DNA of 64,000 nt from Loktanella salsilacus (GTDB lineage Bacteria > Pseudomonadota > Alphaproteobacteria > Rhodobacterales > Rhodobacteraceae), in contig NZ_FOTF01000006.1 of the NCBI RefSeq assembly GCF_900114485.1, positions 1 through 64,000 on the forward strand. Reading direction: 5' to 3'. Below are positions 55,256-63,945 of this stretch, in pieces (position 1 is the stretch's first letter; every line of letters begins with the position of its first letter). The notes under the pieces were generated by a model that searched no databases, was not told the DNA's origin, and worked only from the letters and a program-made list of their open reading frames with translations. The position numbers and the translations under genes were made by a program.

Positions 55256-55903
55256 ATGAAATTAGTAATGAGTGCGATCGCTTTGGCTAGCCTTGCAGCC
55301 TGCGGCGGAGCCGGGACAGACTTGTCACCGCAAGTGCCGACCTTATCGCAGTTTGAAACCAGCGTCCGCAGCTTTGGCGCGACGGCTGACAATATCGACA
55401 GCATGACCGATACGGTACCGCGCAATATTCCCTCTACGGGCACGTCGACGTTCAGTGGTCCCGCGCTTTTGTCGGTGGACGGGTTCACAAACAGCTATGC
55501 CATGACGGGCGATTCGCGTTTGACCGTCAACTTTGCCAATGACGACATGAGCGGCGGTGTCACGAACTTCAGGGGCGTGGATGAAAACGGTCGCGGTGTG
55601 AATGTCGGGGGGCAGATCGCCTTTACCGATGGTCTTGTCGGCTCGGACGAGACGTCCGGGCTGTTTGCCGTCGATTTCAACGGCAACCTGACCGCCGGTT
55701 CAGACCGGATTGCACTGGACGGGATTGCCATCGGCTATTTCGAAGGCAACCGCACGTCAGGGTCCATCCGCACGCGGGCTATTCAGGCCTTCAGCGGCAC
55801 CAGCGGCTCCTTCTTCGCCGACCAGGGGTTTCCACCTTCGATGACCGCGACGATGAACGGCAACTCTGCGGTTGCCGACTTTGCTTTCGTGGGCGAAAAC
55901 TAA
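55256..55903 (+). CDS. Surface lipoprotein, transferrin-binding-protein-like barrel domain (array member 1)
   Basis: 215 residues. MKLVMSAIALASLAACGG has lipobox LAAC (Cys16). The mature part is Gly/Thr/Ser/Asn-rich beta-structure with a TbpB-like pattern: SRLTVNFANDDMSGGVTNFR, GQIAFTDGLV, GLFAVDFNGNLTAG and IAIGYFEGNRTSGS. It resembles the next two products in layout. A cell-surface lipoprotein, possibly exported by a Slam-type system, is inferred. ATG 55256 has AGAGAG upstream. A TGATTAATCA palindrome lies at 55209-55218. Confidence 0.72.
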   Translation: MKLVMSAIALASLAACGGAGTDLSPQVPTLSQFETSVRSFGATADNIDSMTDTVPRNIPSTGTSTFSGPALLSVDGFTNSYAMTGDSRLTVNFANDDMSGGVTNFRGVDENGRGVNVGGQIAFTDGLVGSDETSGLFAVDFNGNLTAGSDRIALDGIAIGYFEGNRTSGSIRTRAIQAFSGTSGSFFADQGFPPSMTATMNGNSAVADFAFVGEN

Positions 55904-56025
55904 GGCCGCTATACGATAGCACACCCCCCGTCATCGCATGACGGGCCGGGTCTGGTGCAAGGATTGGGGCAAGGCCGCGCGGTTTGCGGGGCTTTGCCCT
56001 TTTTGTTTGCAACAGGATCACTGCC

Positions 56026-56655
56026 ATGACCGTCAATCCCCTTCGCACCGCGATCAGCGTAACCGCCCTTGCCGTCATGACAGCCTGCGGCGGCGCTGGC
56101 GTGCCCGTGACGACCTTGCCGCAGGTGCCCGATAATAGCCGGCTTAGCCTTGCGGAAATTCAAAGCGTGCAGGAGCAGATTGCGCCCGCCTACGATAGAA
56201 CCGACCCGACACTAAAGCAGCAGGTGCCGGTCAGCGGCGGGTCCAATTATCTAGGCTATGTGACCGGCGATCTGAGCGTGCCGGGCCGCCGCACCGATGT
56301 TGCTGGCGTCATGCAGATGGGCGTTGATTTCAGCACGGACCGCGTGGGCGGCACGGCGGGTAATTTTGTGACCTCTCAAGGTGCACCGATTGACGGCGTA
56401 CTGACCTTGTCGAACGGCCGGCTTGACCGCGATTTGAACCGCTCTCAGGTGACGATCCGGTCCGACGTGGATGGCACGCTGCGCACCGGCGCAGGAGAGA
56501 CGGTCCGCGTTGACGGCGTCATTACCAACGGCGGCTTTAAGGGCTCAAGCGGTCAGTTCATCGGCGCGCCAATGTATGGCGATATCACTGTCAGCAATGG
56601 CAATGCGGTCGAAGGCGGCACCTTTGGCCTGACCGGCATTCTGGCCCGCGAATAA
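56026..56655 (+). CDS. Surface lipoprotein, transferrin-binding-protein-like barrel domain (array member 2)
   Basis: 209 residues. Lipobox MTACGG follows a hydrophobic signal (TAISVTALAVMTAC). Mature part: NYLGYVTGDLSVPG, GVDFSTDRVGGTAGNF, GVLTLSNGRLDRD, RVDGVITNGGFKGSSGQF and GGTFGLTGI. The V.F...-GTA.NF and GG.F.G patterns are typical of TbpB-like barrels. It is 122 bp after member 1 and 81 bp before member 3, same strand. The ligand is unknown. Confidence 0.75.
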   Translation: MTVNPLRTAISVTALAVMTACGGAGVPVTTLPQVPDNSRLSLAEIQSVQEQIAPAYDRTDPTLKQQVPVSGGSNYLGYVTGDLSVPGRRTDVAGVMQMGVDFSTDRVGGTAGNFVTSQGAPIDGVLTLSNGRLDRDLNRSQVTIRSDVDGTLRTGAGETVRVDGVITNGGFKGSSGQFIGAPMYGDITVSNGNAVEGGTFGLTGILARE

Positions 56656-56674
56656 TCCTGCGGGGCTTGGCGGA

Positions 56675-56690
56675 TTAATCTTTGATTAAC
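56675..56690 (+). promoter_or_regulatory. CtrA-type box (TTAA-N7-TTAAC)
   Basis: TTAATCTTTGATTAAC matches the full CtrA consensus TTAA-N7-TTAAC without mismatch and lies 47 bp before the third lipoprotein start, a good promoter distance. CtrA is the global cell-cycle/motility response regulator of alphaproteobacteria. Confidence 0.6.
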
Positions 56691-56736
56691 CGCGAGGCGT
56701 CAGTTTAGCCCCCATCAGATCATGGGGGCTGAACAG

Positions 56737-57315
56737 ATGATCACGCGGTGCTTGGGCGGTGCGATGCTGCTGTGTTTAGCCGGTTGCGGTGGTGGCGGGG
56801 GCGGCAATGAAAACGGCGGGCCGACGCCGGGGCAGATTGACGGCCAAATTGACGGCCAAGATGTCAGCGACCCGAGCTTGCTGCCGACGACAGGCCGCGC
56901 CAGCTATGACGGCTACATGCGCGCCGCCCTACCAACAGGAGAGGACGGCGCACGCGTCGAATACCTCGCCGATCTGACGCTGGCGGTGAATTTTGGCGCG
57001 GGCTTTGACCAGATCCGCGGCCAAGCCAGCGGGTTCGAGGCGCGCGACGGCGTCCCTTTGTCCGGCGGTCTGGCAATCACCGATGGCAGCATTTTTCGCG
57101 GCACGGACAGCAGCGCCGCTTATAGCTTTGATGCTGATTTGGACGGCACCCTGTCGGACGGCAGGGCCAGTTACACCATTGATGCCAGTATGGACGGCGA
57201 GTTTATCAACCAGACCCAAACCGCCGTGCGCGGGCTGGTGTTTGGCGATATCACAGGACCGGCAGGGCAGGATATTTTTGACGGCACCTTTGCCGGAACG
57301 CGCATTCCAGAGTGA
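56737..57315 (+). CDS. Surface lipoprotein, transferrin-binding-protein-like barrel domain (array member 3)
   Basis: 192 residues from ATG 56737 (GGGGG about 8 bases upstream; ATG 56722 five codons earlier is possible). MITRCLGGAMLLCLAGCGG ends in lipobox LAGC. A Gly-rich segment and a tandem hexapeptide-like GQIDGQIDGQDV follow. Then comes the beta-rich domain: SYDGYMRAALPTG, LTLAVNFGAGFDQIRGQASG, GGLAITDGSIFRG and IFDGTFAGTRIPE. Preceded by a CtrA-type box. Its TGA is directly followed by the stop of the convergent Hint-domain gene with no gap. Confidence 0.75.
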   Translation: MITRCLGGAMLLCLAGCGGGGGGNENGGPTPGQIDGQIDGQDVSDPSLLPTTGRASYDGYMRAALPTGEDGARVEYLADLTLAVNFGAGFDQIRGQASGFEARDGVPLSGGLAITDGSIFRGTDSSAAYSFDADLDGTLSDGRASYTIDASMDGEFINQTQTAVRGLVFGDITGPAGQDIFDGTFAGTRIPE

Positions 57316-58317
57316 TCAGTCGCGCGAGGCCTGGCGCAGCAATGACACCGCATCGCCTGACGACAGCAAGGATTCGCGCACTTCATAGTCATGATGCGGC
57401 CGGTGCCCATGCCCCCGGCGCACTTCTTCGTCCAGATGGTCGGGCAGCGCCGCGCGGGTGCGCGGGTCGATCAGCAGGGATTCTGCGGCAATCCCCTCGG
57501 CATAGATGATCTGGTGCTGATCAAACAGCAGCTGGAAATAGTCAACAAATCCGCCGGCTTGCTGGAATACCGTCTCTCCGTTGATCAGGTGGCGGACCTT
57601 GACCAGCACCTCGTTACGGCCCGCGCCTAAACGGTCTTGCCGTTGGTAGACGAACAGGCGGTGATCGGGGCTAAGGATCAGGTCATTGGCGTTATGCAGC
57701 GCCCCCCTGCGGATCACGACGGGGGCAAATTCACCGACGGCGCGCAGGGTCGATTCGCCCACCCAGCGCACCGGCTGGGGGCCGTCATCGCGGGTCAGAA
57801 CCTTGTCGCCGACGCGGACGTCTTCAATCGGAACCTGCGCACCCGATGACATGGTGATCCGGGTGCCGCGGGTAAAGGATACGCTGGCGACCTCTGCAAA
57901 GCGCATGGGCGCGATCTGCCGGTCGACGCCGACCAAGCGATAAGGCGTGCCCGATTTCAGGTTCGCAAGCGGCAGCATATAGACGGCTTCGACACCGCCA
58001 GCGACCACCTCGACCAGGAGGAGCGCCTCGTAGGTTTTGCCATCGACGGCCATCAAGGTGATGCAGCAATCCAGAAACACATCGCTGTCCGGCATCCCGG
58101 TTTGCCCGCCCGGTGCGACCTTAAACTGCCCGCTGACGTCCGTCGCGCTCAGCGATAGGGCCAAAGCGCGCGATACGGGCGACATTTCATAGATGTCGTC
58201 CAGCACCAATTCGTCAGCAAAGGTCAACGGCTCGCCAAAGGCGACGCCATCAGTCACGCAAAACGTGGTGGCAGAGAGCACCTGCACGCTTTGAACCTGG
58301 GCCGTTTTTTGCGTCAT
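57316..58317 (-). CDS. Hint-domain (Hedgehog/intein-like) protein
   Basis: 333 residues. An N-terminal domain of about 145 residues of unknown fold precedes a Hint_2-type domain: SFTRGTRITMSSGAQVPIED, VRVGDKVLTRDDGPQPVRWV, LILSPDHRLFVY and FDYFQLLFDQHQIIYAEG (read here as VDYFQLLFDQHQIIYAEGIA). The usual Cys at the first Hint position is Ser147, so self-cleavage, if any, would use Ser. There is no signal peptide or Ca-binding RTX repeats. Function unknown; such proteins are abundant in Rhodobacteraceae. AAGAG lies upstream of the ATG; a GTG two codons earlier is possible. Confidence 0.85.
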   Translation of the reverse strand: MTQKTAQVQSVQVLSATTFCVTDGVAFGEPLTFADELVLDDIYEMSPVSRALALSLSATDVSGQFKVAPGGQTGMPDSDVFLDCCITLMAVDGKTYEALLLVEVVAGGVEAVYMLPLANLKSGTPYRLVGVDRQIAPMRFAEVASVSFTRGTRITMSSGAQVPIEDVRVGDKVLTRDDGPQPVRWVGESTLRAVGEFAPVVIRRGALHNANDLILSPDHRLFVYQRQDRLGAGRNEVLVKVRHLINGETVFQQAGGFVDYFQLLFDQHQIIYAEGIAAESLLIDPRTRAALPDHLDEEVRRGHGHRPHHDYEVRESLLSSGDAVSLLRQASRD

Positions 58318-58465
58318 GGACACTCTTAAACAATTAGATGCAAGTTAACGAGTCTGCATCTGGGGTCAATGTTATCGCAGTCAATCTATGATCGCCGAGC
58401 GATTGCTGTATGTTAACCGATGTAGTGTTAATAAACCGGCTTATTGCTGGATAGGGAGTGACAGG

Positions 58466-59245
58466 ATGGACCTGAACATCAAGGGGAAAACCGCGCTGGT
58501 TTGCGCATCTTCGCGTGGACTTGGGCGCGGCTGCGCCGAAGCGTTGGCCGAGGCTGGTGTTGATCTGGTGCTGAACGCTCGCGGCGCGCAGGCGCTAGAG
58601 CAGACCGCGCAAGAGATCCGCGACCGCTGGGGCGTCAAGGTGACAACCGTCGCAGGCGATGTGTCGAACGAGGACGACCGCGCCGCATTGATCAAAGCGG
58701 CGCAGGGCGTTGATATCCTTGTGAACAACGCTGGCGGCCCGCCCCCGGGCCTGTGGTCCGATTGGAACCGCGACGATTTCATCAAGGCGCTGGACGCCAA
58801 CATGCTGGCCCCCATCGCGCTGATGACGGCCCTGCTGCCGGGCATGATCGACAAGGGCTGGGGCCGGGTCGTGAACATCACCTCTGGTTCGGTCAAGGCA
58901 CCGATCCCGCAGCTGGGCCTGTCTAACAGCGCCCGCGCGGGCCTGACCGGCTATGTCGCCGGCACCTCGCGGCAGGTTGCGCCATTTGGCGTGAACATTA
59001 ACAACCTGCTGCCCGGTATCCACGACACCGACCGCGCCGCATCGCTTGATGGTGGCGTGTCCAAGGCGCAGAACATCTCGGTCGAAGATGCCCGCGCGCA
59101 GCGGATTGCGACGATCCCGGCCCGCCGCTACGGTACGGCCGCCGATTTTGGCGCGATGTGTGCGTTCCTGTGCTCTGACCGGGCGCAGTTTATCGTCGGG
59201 CAGAACATCCTGCTGGACGGCGGCGCGGTCAACGCGACGCTGTAA
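58466..59245 (+). CDS. SDR-family oxidoreductase with altered active site
   Basis: 259-residue Rossmann-fold protein of the short-chain dehydrogenase family. It has the nucleotide loop (LVCASSRGLGRGCAEALA), LVNNAGGPPPG (NNAG motif) and ITSGSVKAPIPQL with the catalytic-position Ser140. The Tyr and Lys of YxxxK are replaced by Ser153 and Arg157 (LSNSARAG), so the standard proton relay is missing. This pattern belongs to a 3-oxoacyl-ACP reductase-like subgroup of unclear activity. Start ATG 58466 has GGGAG upstream. Possible GTTAAC half-sites lie in the 148-bp divergent gap with the Hint gene. Confidence 0.88.
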   Translation: MDLNIKGKTALVCASSRGLGRGCAEALAEAGVDLVLNARGAQALEQTAQEIRDRWGVKVTTVAGDVSNEDDRAALIKAAQGVDILVNNAGGPPPGLWSDWNRDDFIKALDANMLAPIALMTALLPGMIDKGWGRVVNITSGSVKAPIPQLGLSNSARAGLTGYVAGTSRQVAPFGVNINNLLPGIHDTDRAASLDGGVSKAQNISVEDARAQRIATIPARRYGTAADFGAMCAFLCSDRAQFIVGQNILLDGGAVNATL

Positions 59246-59347
59246 AACATTTGGCATGCGCGGCGCTTTGACAGTGCCGCGCGTGCTGCCTTGCCCTTGG
59301 GGGCAGGGATTGCTAGGCCATGCCTTAGTATTTCGCTAGAGTATGCC

Positions 59348-60430
59348 ATGACCGCCACGCCGCGCCTTGAAATCAGTCACATTGCCAAAAGCTTTGGCGG
59401 CCAAAAGGTCGTCGATGATGTCAGCCTGAGCGTGATGCCGGGGCAGGTGACCTGCCTGCTGGGCCCCTCTGGCTGCGGCAAATCCACAACATTGCGGATG
59501 ATCGCTGGGGTGGAATCGCCCGATGCGGGGCAAATCCACGTCGATGGCCAGCTGATTTGCGGCGACGGGCGCGACGTGCCGCCTGAATCGCGGTCGATCG
59601 GTCTGATGTTTCAGGATTTCGCCCTGTTTCCGCACCTAAGCGTCGCGCAAAACGTGGCCTTCGGCCTAAAGCTTGACCGCCGCGCGGCCCGCGCCCGCGT
59701 CGAAGAATTGCTGGGCAAAGTCGGCATGGGCCGCCATATCGACCGCTTCCCGCACGAGCTGTCGGGCGGAGAGCAACAGCGCGTTGCACTGGCCCGCGCA
59801 CTGGCACCGCGGCCCAAAGTCATGCTGATGGACGAGCCGTTTTCGGGCCTTGATGACCGTCTGCGCGATGACATCCGGGATGAAACCTTGGACGTGCTCA
59901 AGGCCGAAGGCACCGCCGTGCTGCTGGTCACCCACGAGCCGGGCGAGGCGATGCGCATGGCGGACGAGATTGCGTTGATGCGCGATGGCCGGATCGTGCA
60001 GCGCGGCGCGCCTTACAATATTTACAACACGCCGGTTGATCGCAAGGCGGCGGCATTCTTTAGCGATATCAACGTGATCCGGGGCGAAGTGCGCGGGGCG
60101 TTGACCGACACGCCCTTCGGCCAATTCCTTGCTCCCGGTGTGCCGGACGGCACGGCGGTCGATATTTGCATCCGCCCGCAGCACCTGAAAATCGACTTTG
60201 ACCGCGCGGGCCGTGGCCCGAACCCAACCCCGATGGAAGGCACGCCCGCGCGCGGTGTCGTGCAGCGGGCGCGGTTCATGGGATCAGAATCCTTGGTGGA
60301 ATTCCGCATGGATTACGATGGCACGATCTTGCGGGCGCAAATCCCGTCGGTGTTCCTGCCCAAACCCGGCACGCCGCTGTGGATCATGATCCGCCGCGAT
60401 CGGTGTTTTGTGTTTCCGGCAGCAGCGTAA
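59348..60430 (+). CDS. ABC transporter ATP-binding protein, FbpC/PotA type, without partners
   Basis: 360-residue importer ATPase. Walker A LLGPSGCGKSTT, Q-loop FQDFALFPHLSV, signature LSGGEQQRVALARAL, Walker B VMLMDEPFSGLD and H-loop VTHEP are intact. A C-terminal TOBE-type domain follows (about 240-360: VDICIRPQHLKIDF, RARFMGSESLVEFRM). It resembles iron(III), spermidine/putrescine or phosphonate ATPases. No permease or binding-protein gene is adjacent, so it probably serves a transporter encoded elsewhere. The start is ATG 59348, 102 bp after the SDR gene. Confidence 0.9.
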   Translation: MTATPRLEISHIAKSFGGQKVVDDVSLSVMPGQVTCLLGPSGCGKSTTLRMIAGVESPDAGQIHVDGQLICGDGRDVPPESRSIGLMFQDFALFPHLSVAQNVAFGLKLDRRAARARVEELLGKVGMGRHIDRFPHELSGGEQQRVALARALAPRPKVMLMDEPFSGLDDRLRDDIRDETLDVLKAEGTAVLLVTHEPGEAMRMADEIALMRDGRIVQRGAPYNIYNTPVDRKAAAFFSDINVIRGEVRGALTDTPFGQFLAPGVPDGTAVDICIRPQHLKIDFDRAGRGPNPTPMEGTPARGVVQRARFMGSESLVEFRMDYDGTILRAQIPSVFLPKPGTPLWIMIRRDRCFVFPAAA

Positions 60431-60459
60431 AAAGTCTTCGTCCAGAGACGTTTAGGACC

Positions 60460-60711
60460 CTAAGGCTTTTCGTCCGAGAGATCTTTGCCCAGCCGCGCCG
60501 CGCGCCCGCCGCGCCGCTGGGTGATCTGGCCGGACCTGTTTGGCAGCTCTTCCATCACAGCGCGCCGCGCGTCAGGCGTCATGCGCGACCAGGATCCGAT
60601 TTCGTCAATCGTGCGCAGGCAACCGGTGCACAGCCGGCTGGCCGGGTGGATGACGCAAATCTTGATGCAGGGGCTGTCGATTTCGTCGCGTTTCCAGACA
60701 TCGTCGGTCAT
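60460..60711 (-). CDS. DUF1289 small Cys-motif protein
   Basis: 83 residues. The DUF1289 Cys arrangement is visible: [20 protein letters not shown] (four Cys, C-x3-C-x8-C-x2-C), followed by [20 protein letters not shown]. Probably a metal- or cluster-binding small protein; function unknown. The start overlaps the ruvX stop by 4 bp, making it the third gene of a ccmI-ruvX-DUF1289 operon. Confidence 0.88.
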   Translation of the reverse strand: MTDDVWKRDEIDSPCIKICVIHPASRLCTGCLRTIDEIGSWSRMTPDARRAVMEELPNRSGQITQRRGGRAARLGKDLSDEKP

Positions 60712-61184
60712 GGGTTGGCCTTCATATGGGTGATCCGGTCCAGCGCGCCTTGCAGGATATAGGCGGCGGCGACGTGGTCGATCACTTCGGCGCGGCGCTT
60801 GCGGGATGTGTCAGCCTCCAGCAGGGCGCGGGTGGCGGCGACGGTGGATAAACGCTCGTCCCAATAGGTGATTGGCAGCGGTGTCAGCCGTTCCAGATTG
60901 CGGGCAAAGGCGCGGGTGGCTTGGCAGCGCGGTCCTTCGCTGCCGTCCATGTTCAGCGGCAGGCCCAGCACCAATCCGGTGATCTGGCGCTTTTCGCACA
61001 GCGCCAAAAGCGCGGCGGCATCCAGCCCGAATTTCTTGCGCTTAATCGTTTCCGTCGGGGTGGCCACGCCGCGCATCACGTCGGACACGGCAACGCCAAT
61101 CGTCACAGTCCCAAGGTCCAGCCCCGCCAGTGCGCCAAAGGCGGGGACGTTGCCCAAAAAGCTGCTGACGTCTTCGCAGATCAT
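60708..61184 (-). CDS. ruvX: Putative Holliday junction resolvase / pre-16S rRNA nuclease
   Basis: 158-residue YqgF/RuvX RNase H-fold nuclease. Motifs: [16 protein letters not shown] (first catalytic Asp), [20 protein letters not shown] and [20 protein letters not shown], with [14 protein letters not shown] holding the last acidic residues. The YqgF family is proposed to act in 16S rRNA 5' maturation and in recombination. The ATG overlaps the ccmI stop (ATGA). Confidence 0.94.
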   Translation of the reverse strand: MICEDVSSFLGNVPAFGALAGLDLGTVTIGVAVSDVMRGVATPTETIKRKKFGLDAAALLALCEKRQITGLVLGLPLNMDGSEGPRCQATRAFARNLERLTPLPITYWDERLSTVAATRALLEADTSRKRRAEVIDHVAAAYILQGALDRITHMKANP

Positions 61185-62374
61185 TCCGCGACCCCGGCAG
61201 ATTGCGCTGCGGTTTCAATCGTTTGCAAGGCGATGTTGTCACCGGCAAAGGCGGTTTGCGCCTCGGTATAGACGGTACGCGCTTCCTCGGTTTGGCCTAG
61301 CACGCCGTAGGCAGAGATCAGCCGCGCCCAGTCCGCAGCAGGCCCGCCTTCGGCGGCCAGACGGCCTGCCAGTTGTGCCACCATGCCGCCGATCATCGCG
61401 GTGCGGTCTTCTTCGGTCATGTCTTCGGCGGCTGCGATATCCGCCGCGCCGGGACCGCGCAGATCGGGCAATTCATATTCCACACCCGCGCGGGCGGCGG
61501 CACCTGCGATCTGGGACCGGATTAATTCGCCGTGAAAGGACGTGTCGCCGCTGTCGGCAATGGGGCGCCAAAAACGCAGTGCAATGTCGGATCGTCCGGT
61601 TTGGTCATAGATCGCACCGATGTAATACCGCCCGGCGACGTTTGCTTCATCGCGGGTCAGGATCGCGCGGGCGACGGTTTCAGCCTCTGGCGACACGATG
61701 CCATTCGCGGCGGCCACCATAAGGTCAATTTCGCGTTCCAGGTCTTCCATCGGAACGTCGTCACCCTTCAGCGCGACAACGCGCGCCTGTGCGCGGGCCG
61801 CCGCGCCATAGTTGCCTAAGCGGGTTTCGTGAAAGGTCAGCAGCGTCCAGCCTTGTAGGTCATCGGGACGGGTCGGCACCATCGTGCGCAACTGGTTGAT
61901 CTGCTCTAGGTAGTCGGTGGGCGCATCGACCGGGGGCAGGGTCGGGGCTGCAGCCTCGAGCGCGGCCTGATCGGGGCGGGTGTCCCGCATCACCTCGGCC
62001 TCGGCATGGCGGGCAGCGAGGGGCTGATCGGGATCGCCGGGCGCACCCAGTTGCAGGTAGGTGTAACCGCCAACGCCAAGCAACATGACGCCCACAACGC
62101 CCGCAACCGCGATGTTTGCACTGCGCGGCGCGGTGCCTGTGACCTGATGCGTGCGGCTGACGGCCAGCAGACGGCGCGCGATCTCGGCGCGGGCGCGCTC
62201 TGCCTCATCGGCGTTCAACACGCCGCGGGTGATGTCGCGGTCGACCTCTTCCAGCTGGCCTTTGTAGATCGCCACCTGCGGGTGGTCATCGCGCGCAACT
62301 GCCGGGCGCAGTAACGGCGCCGCAAGTAGCGACGCAAGGCCAAGCGCCATGACAATGCAAATGATCCAGAACAT
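61181..62374 (-). CDS. ccmI: Cytochrome c biogenesis protein CcmI
   Basis: 397-residue inner-membrane protein of system I cytochrome c maturation, holding apocytochrome c for heme ligation. Two N-terminal helices ([20 protein letters not shown] and [20 protein letters not shown]) enclose a short cytoplasmic loop with the leucine-rich/charged pattern [20 protein letters not shown]. The periplasmic part has TPR-like repeats (about 130-390: [60 protein letters not shown]). It heads an operon with ruvX and the DUF1289 gene. Other ccm genes are not in the window. Confidence 0.93.
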   Translation of the reverse strand: MFWIICIVMALGLASLLAAPLLRPAVARDDHPQVAIYKGQLEEVDRDITRGVLNADEAERARAEIARRLLAVSRTHQVTGTAPRSANIAVAGVVGVMLLGVGGYTYLQLGAPGDPDQPLAARHAEAEVMRDTRPDQAALEAAAPTLPPVDAPTDYLEQINQLRTMVPTRPDDLQGWTLLTFHETRLGNYGAAARAQARVVALKGDDVPMEDLEREIDLMVAAANGIVSPEAETVARAILTRDEANVAGRYYIGAIYDQTGRSDIALRFWRPIADSGDTSFHGELIRSQIAGAAARAGVEYELPDLRGPGAADIAAAEDMTEEDRTAMIGGMVAQLAGRLAAEGGPAADWARLISAYGVLGQTEEARTVYTEAQTAFAGDNIALQTIETAAQSAGVAE

Positions 62375-62585
62375 GCTGTTCCCCCTTGGGTTCGCGCCTT
62401 ACCTAAGCGGTCACGGCCCCTGTGAAAACCCCGCGTAAGGCCCCCTGCGACAACGCGGGCATTGCCCAACCGCAGGGGATGTCGCAAACCTCGTCTGTCT
62501 TGCCGCTGGCGCACAGCTTCGGTATGTCTGTTTTGTTCAGGAAAGGCGGGTAAGACCCGCACAGGCCTTGAAGGATTCGAGCCTC

Positions 62586-63830
62586 ATGAAACGCTATTCC
62601 GCCTTTGCCATCGCCCGCGAAGCTTTTCGTCAGCACAGCGGCTGGACCCGCGCATGGGGGCAGGCCGAACCAAAGCCGCGCTATGATGTGATTATCGTCG
62701 GTGCTGGCGGCCACGGGCTGGCGACGGCCTACTACCTTGGCAAGAATTTCGGCATCACCAATGTCGCGGTGCTGGAAAAGGGCTGGCTGGGCGGCGGCAA
62801 TACGGGCCGCAACACGACGATCATCCGCAGCAACTATCTGCAGGACCCCTCTGCCGCGATCTATGAAAAGGCGCGCAGCCTGTACGAGGGGCTGTCTCAG
62901 GACCTGAACTACAACGTCATGTTCAGCCCGCGCGGCGTGATGATGCTGGCGCAAACCCAGCACGAAATCCGCGGCTATCAGCGCACGGTGCATGCCAACA
63001 ACTTGCAGGGCGTGACGACGGAATGGATTAGCCCGGCGCGGGTAAAAGAGCTGTGCCCGATCATGAACATCGACGGCCCACGCTATCCGGTGTTGGGCGC
63101 GTTGTGGCAAGCGCGCGGCGGCACGGCGCGTCATGATGCGGTCGCGTGGGGCTATGCCCGCGCCTGCGCCGATATGGGCATGGACATCATCCAGCAGTGC
63201 GAAGTCACGGGCGTCACGACTGAGGCTGGCAAAGTCACCGGCGTGAACACCACGCGCGGCGATATCAAATGCGGCAAGCTGGGCATGGTCGTCGCAGGCC
63301 ACGCTAGCGTTCTGGCGCAAAAGGCGGGCTTTCAACTGCCCATCGAAAGCGTCGCGTTGCAGGCCTTGGTCAGCGAGCCGATCAAGCCTTGCATGGATGT
63401 CGTCGTCATGGCGAACACGGTGCACGGCTATATGTCCCAGTCCGACAAGGGCGAAATGGTCATCGGCGGCGGCACGGACGGCTATAACAACTATACCCAG
63501 CGCGGCAGTTTCCATCATATCGAAGAAACCGTCCGCGCCTTGGTCGAAACATTCCCCATCGTCGGGCGGTTGAAAATGCTGCGCCAGTGGGGCGGGATTG
63601 TGGACGTGACGGGGGATCGGTCGCCGATCCTGTCGAAAACCCCGGTGGAAGGCATCTTTGTCAACTGCGGCTGGGGCACGGGCGGCTTTAAGGCGATCCC
63701 GGGCTCTGGCTGGGCCATGGCAGAGCTGATGGCCAAGGGCGCATCGCCGCTGACCGAAGAGTTTTCGATGAACCGTTTCCGTCATGGCAAGTTCATCGAC
63801 GAGAGCGTCGCCGCTGGCGTGGCGCATTAA
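62586..63830 (+). CDS. Sarcosine oxidase beta subunit-like FAD oxidoreductase
   Basis: 414 residues, the length of heterotetrameric sarcosine oxidase beta (SoxB). N-terminal FAD fold RYDVIIVGAGGHGLATAYYL, followed by NTGRNTTIIRSNYLQDPSA, a SoxB signature that includes the region near the flavin attachment His in relatives. C-terminal part: LRQWGGIVDVTGDRSPILSK and GIFVNCGWGTGGFKAIPGSG, both strong family marks. ATG 62586 has AAGGA 11 bases upstream. The expected soxD (delta) gene does not follow; an unrelated gene starts at 63946. A standalone role or a soxDAG set elsewhere is possible. Confidence 0.87.
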   Translation: MKRYSAFAIAREAFRQHSGWTRAWGQAEPKPRYDVIIVGAGGHGLATAYYLGKNFGITNVAVLEKGWLGGGNTGRNTTIIRSNYLQDPSAAIYEKARSLYEGLSQDLNYNVMFSPRGVMMLAQTQHEIRGYQRTVHANNLQGVTTEWISPARVKELCPIMNIDGPRYPVLGALWQARGGTARHDAVAWGYARACADMGMDIIQQCEVTGVTTEAGKVTGVNTTRGDIKCGKLGMVVAGHASVLAQKAGFQLPIESVALQALVSEPIKPCMDVVVMANTVHGYMSQSDKGEMVIGGGTDGYNNYTQRGSFHHIEETVRALVETFPIVGRLKMLRQWGGIVDVTGDRSPILSKTPVEGIFVNCGWGTGGFKAIPGSGWAMAELMAKGASPLTEEFSMNRFRHGKFIDESVAAGVAH

Positions 63831-63945
63831 TCATGCAGTTTAAGAGCATGACGCAAGATCAGCCTGATATTTGTGCAGACCTTGGGAACCAATGGCAAGG
63901 TTGCGACGTTTTGTCGCCAAATAGACCTTATCAGGAGCCCGCAAC

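Noticed and set aside
62375-62585. Glycine riboswitch ahead of the sarcosine oxidase-like gene
   Set aside because: Only a short GCGGGT-AAG-ACCCGC hairpin (62546-62560) is present; the conserved glycine aptamer sequence blocks are not seen.
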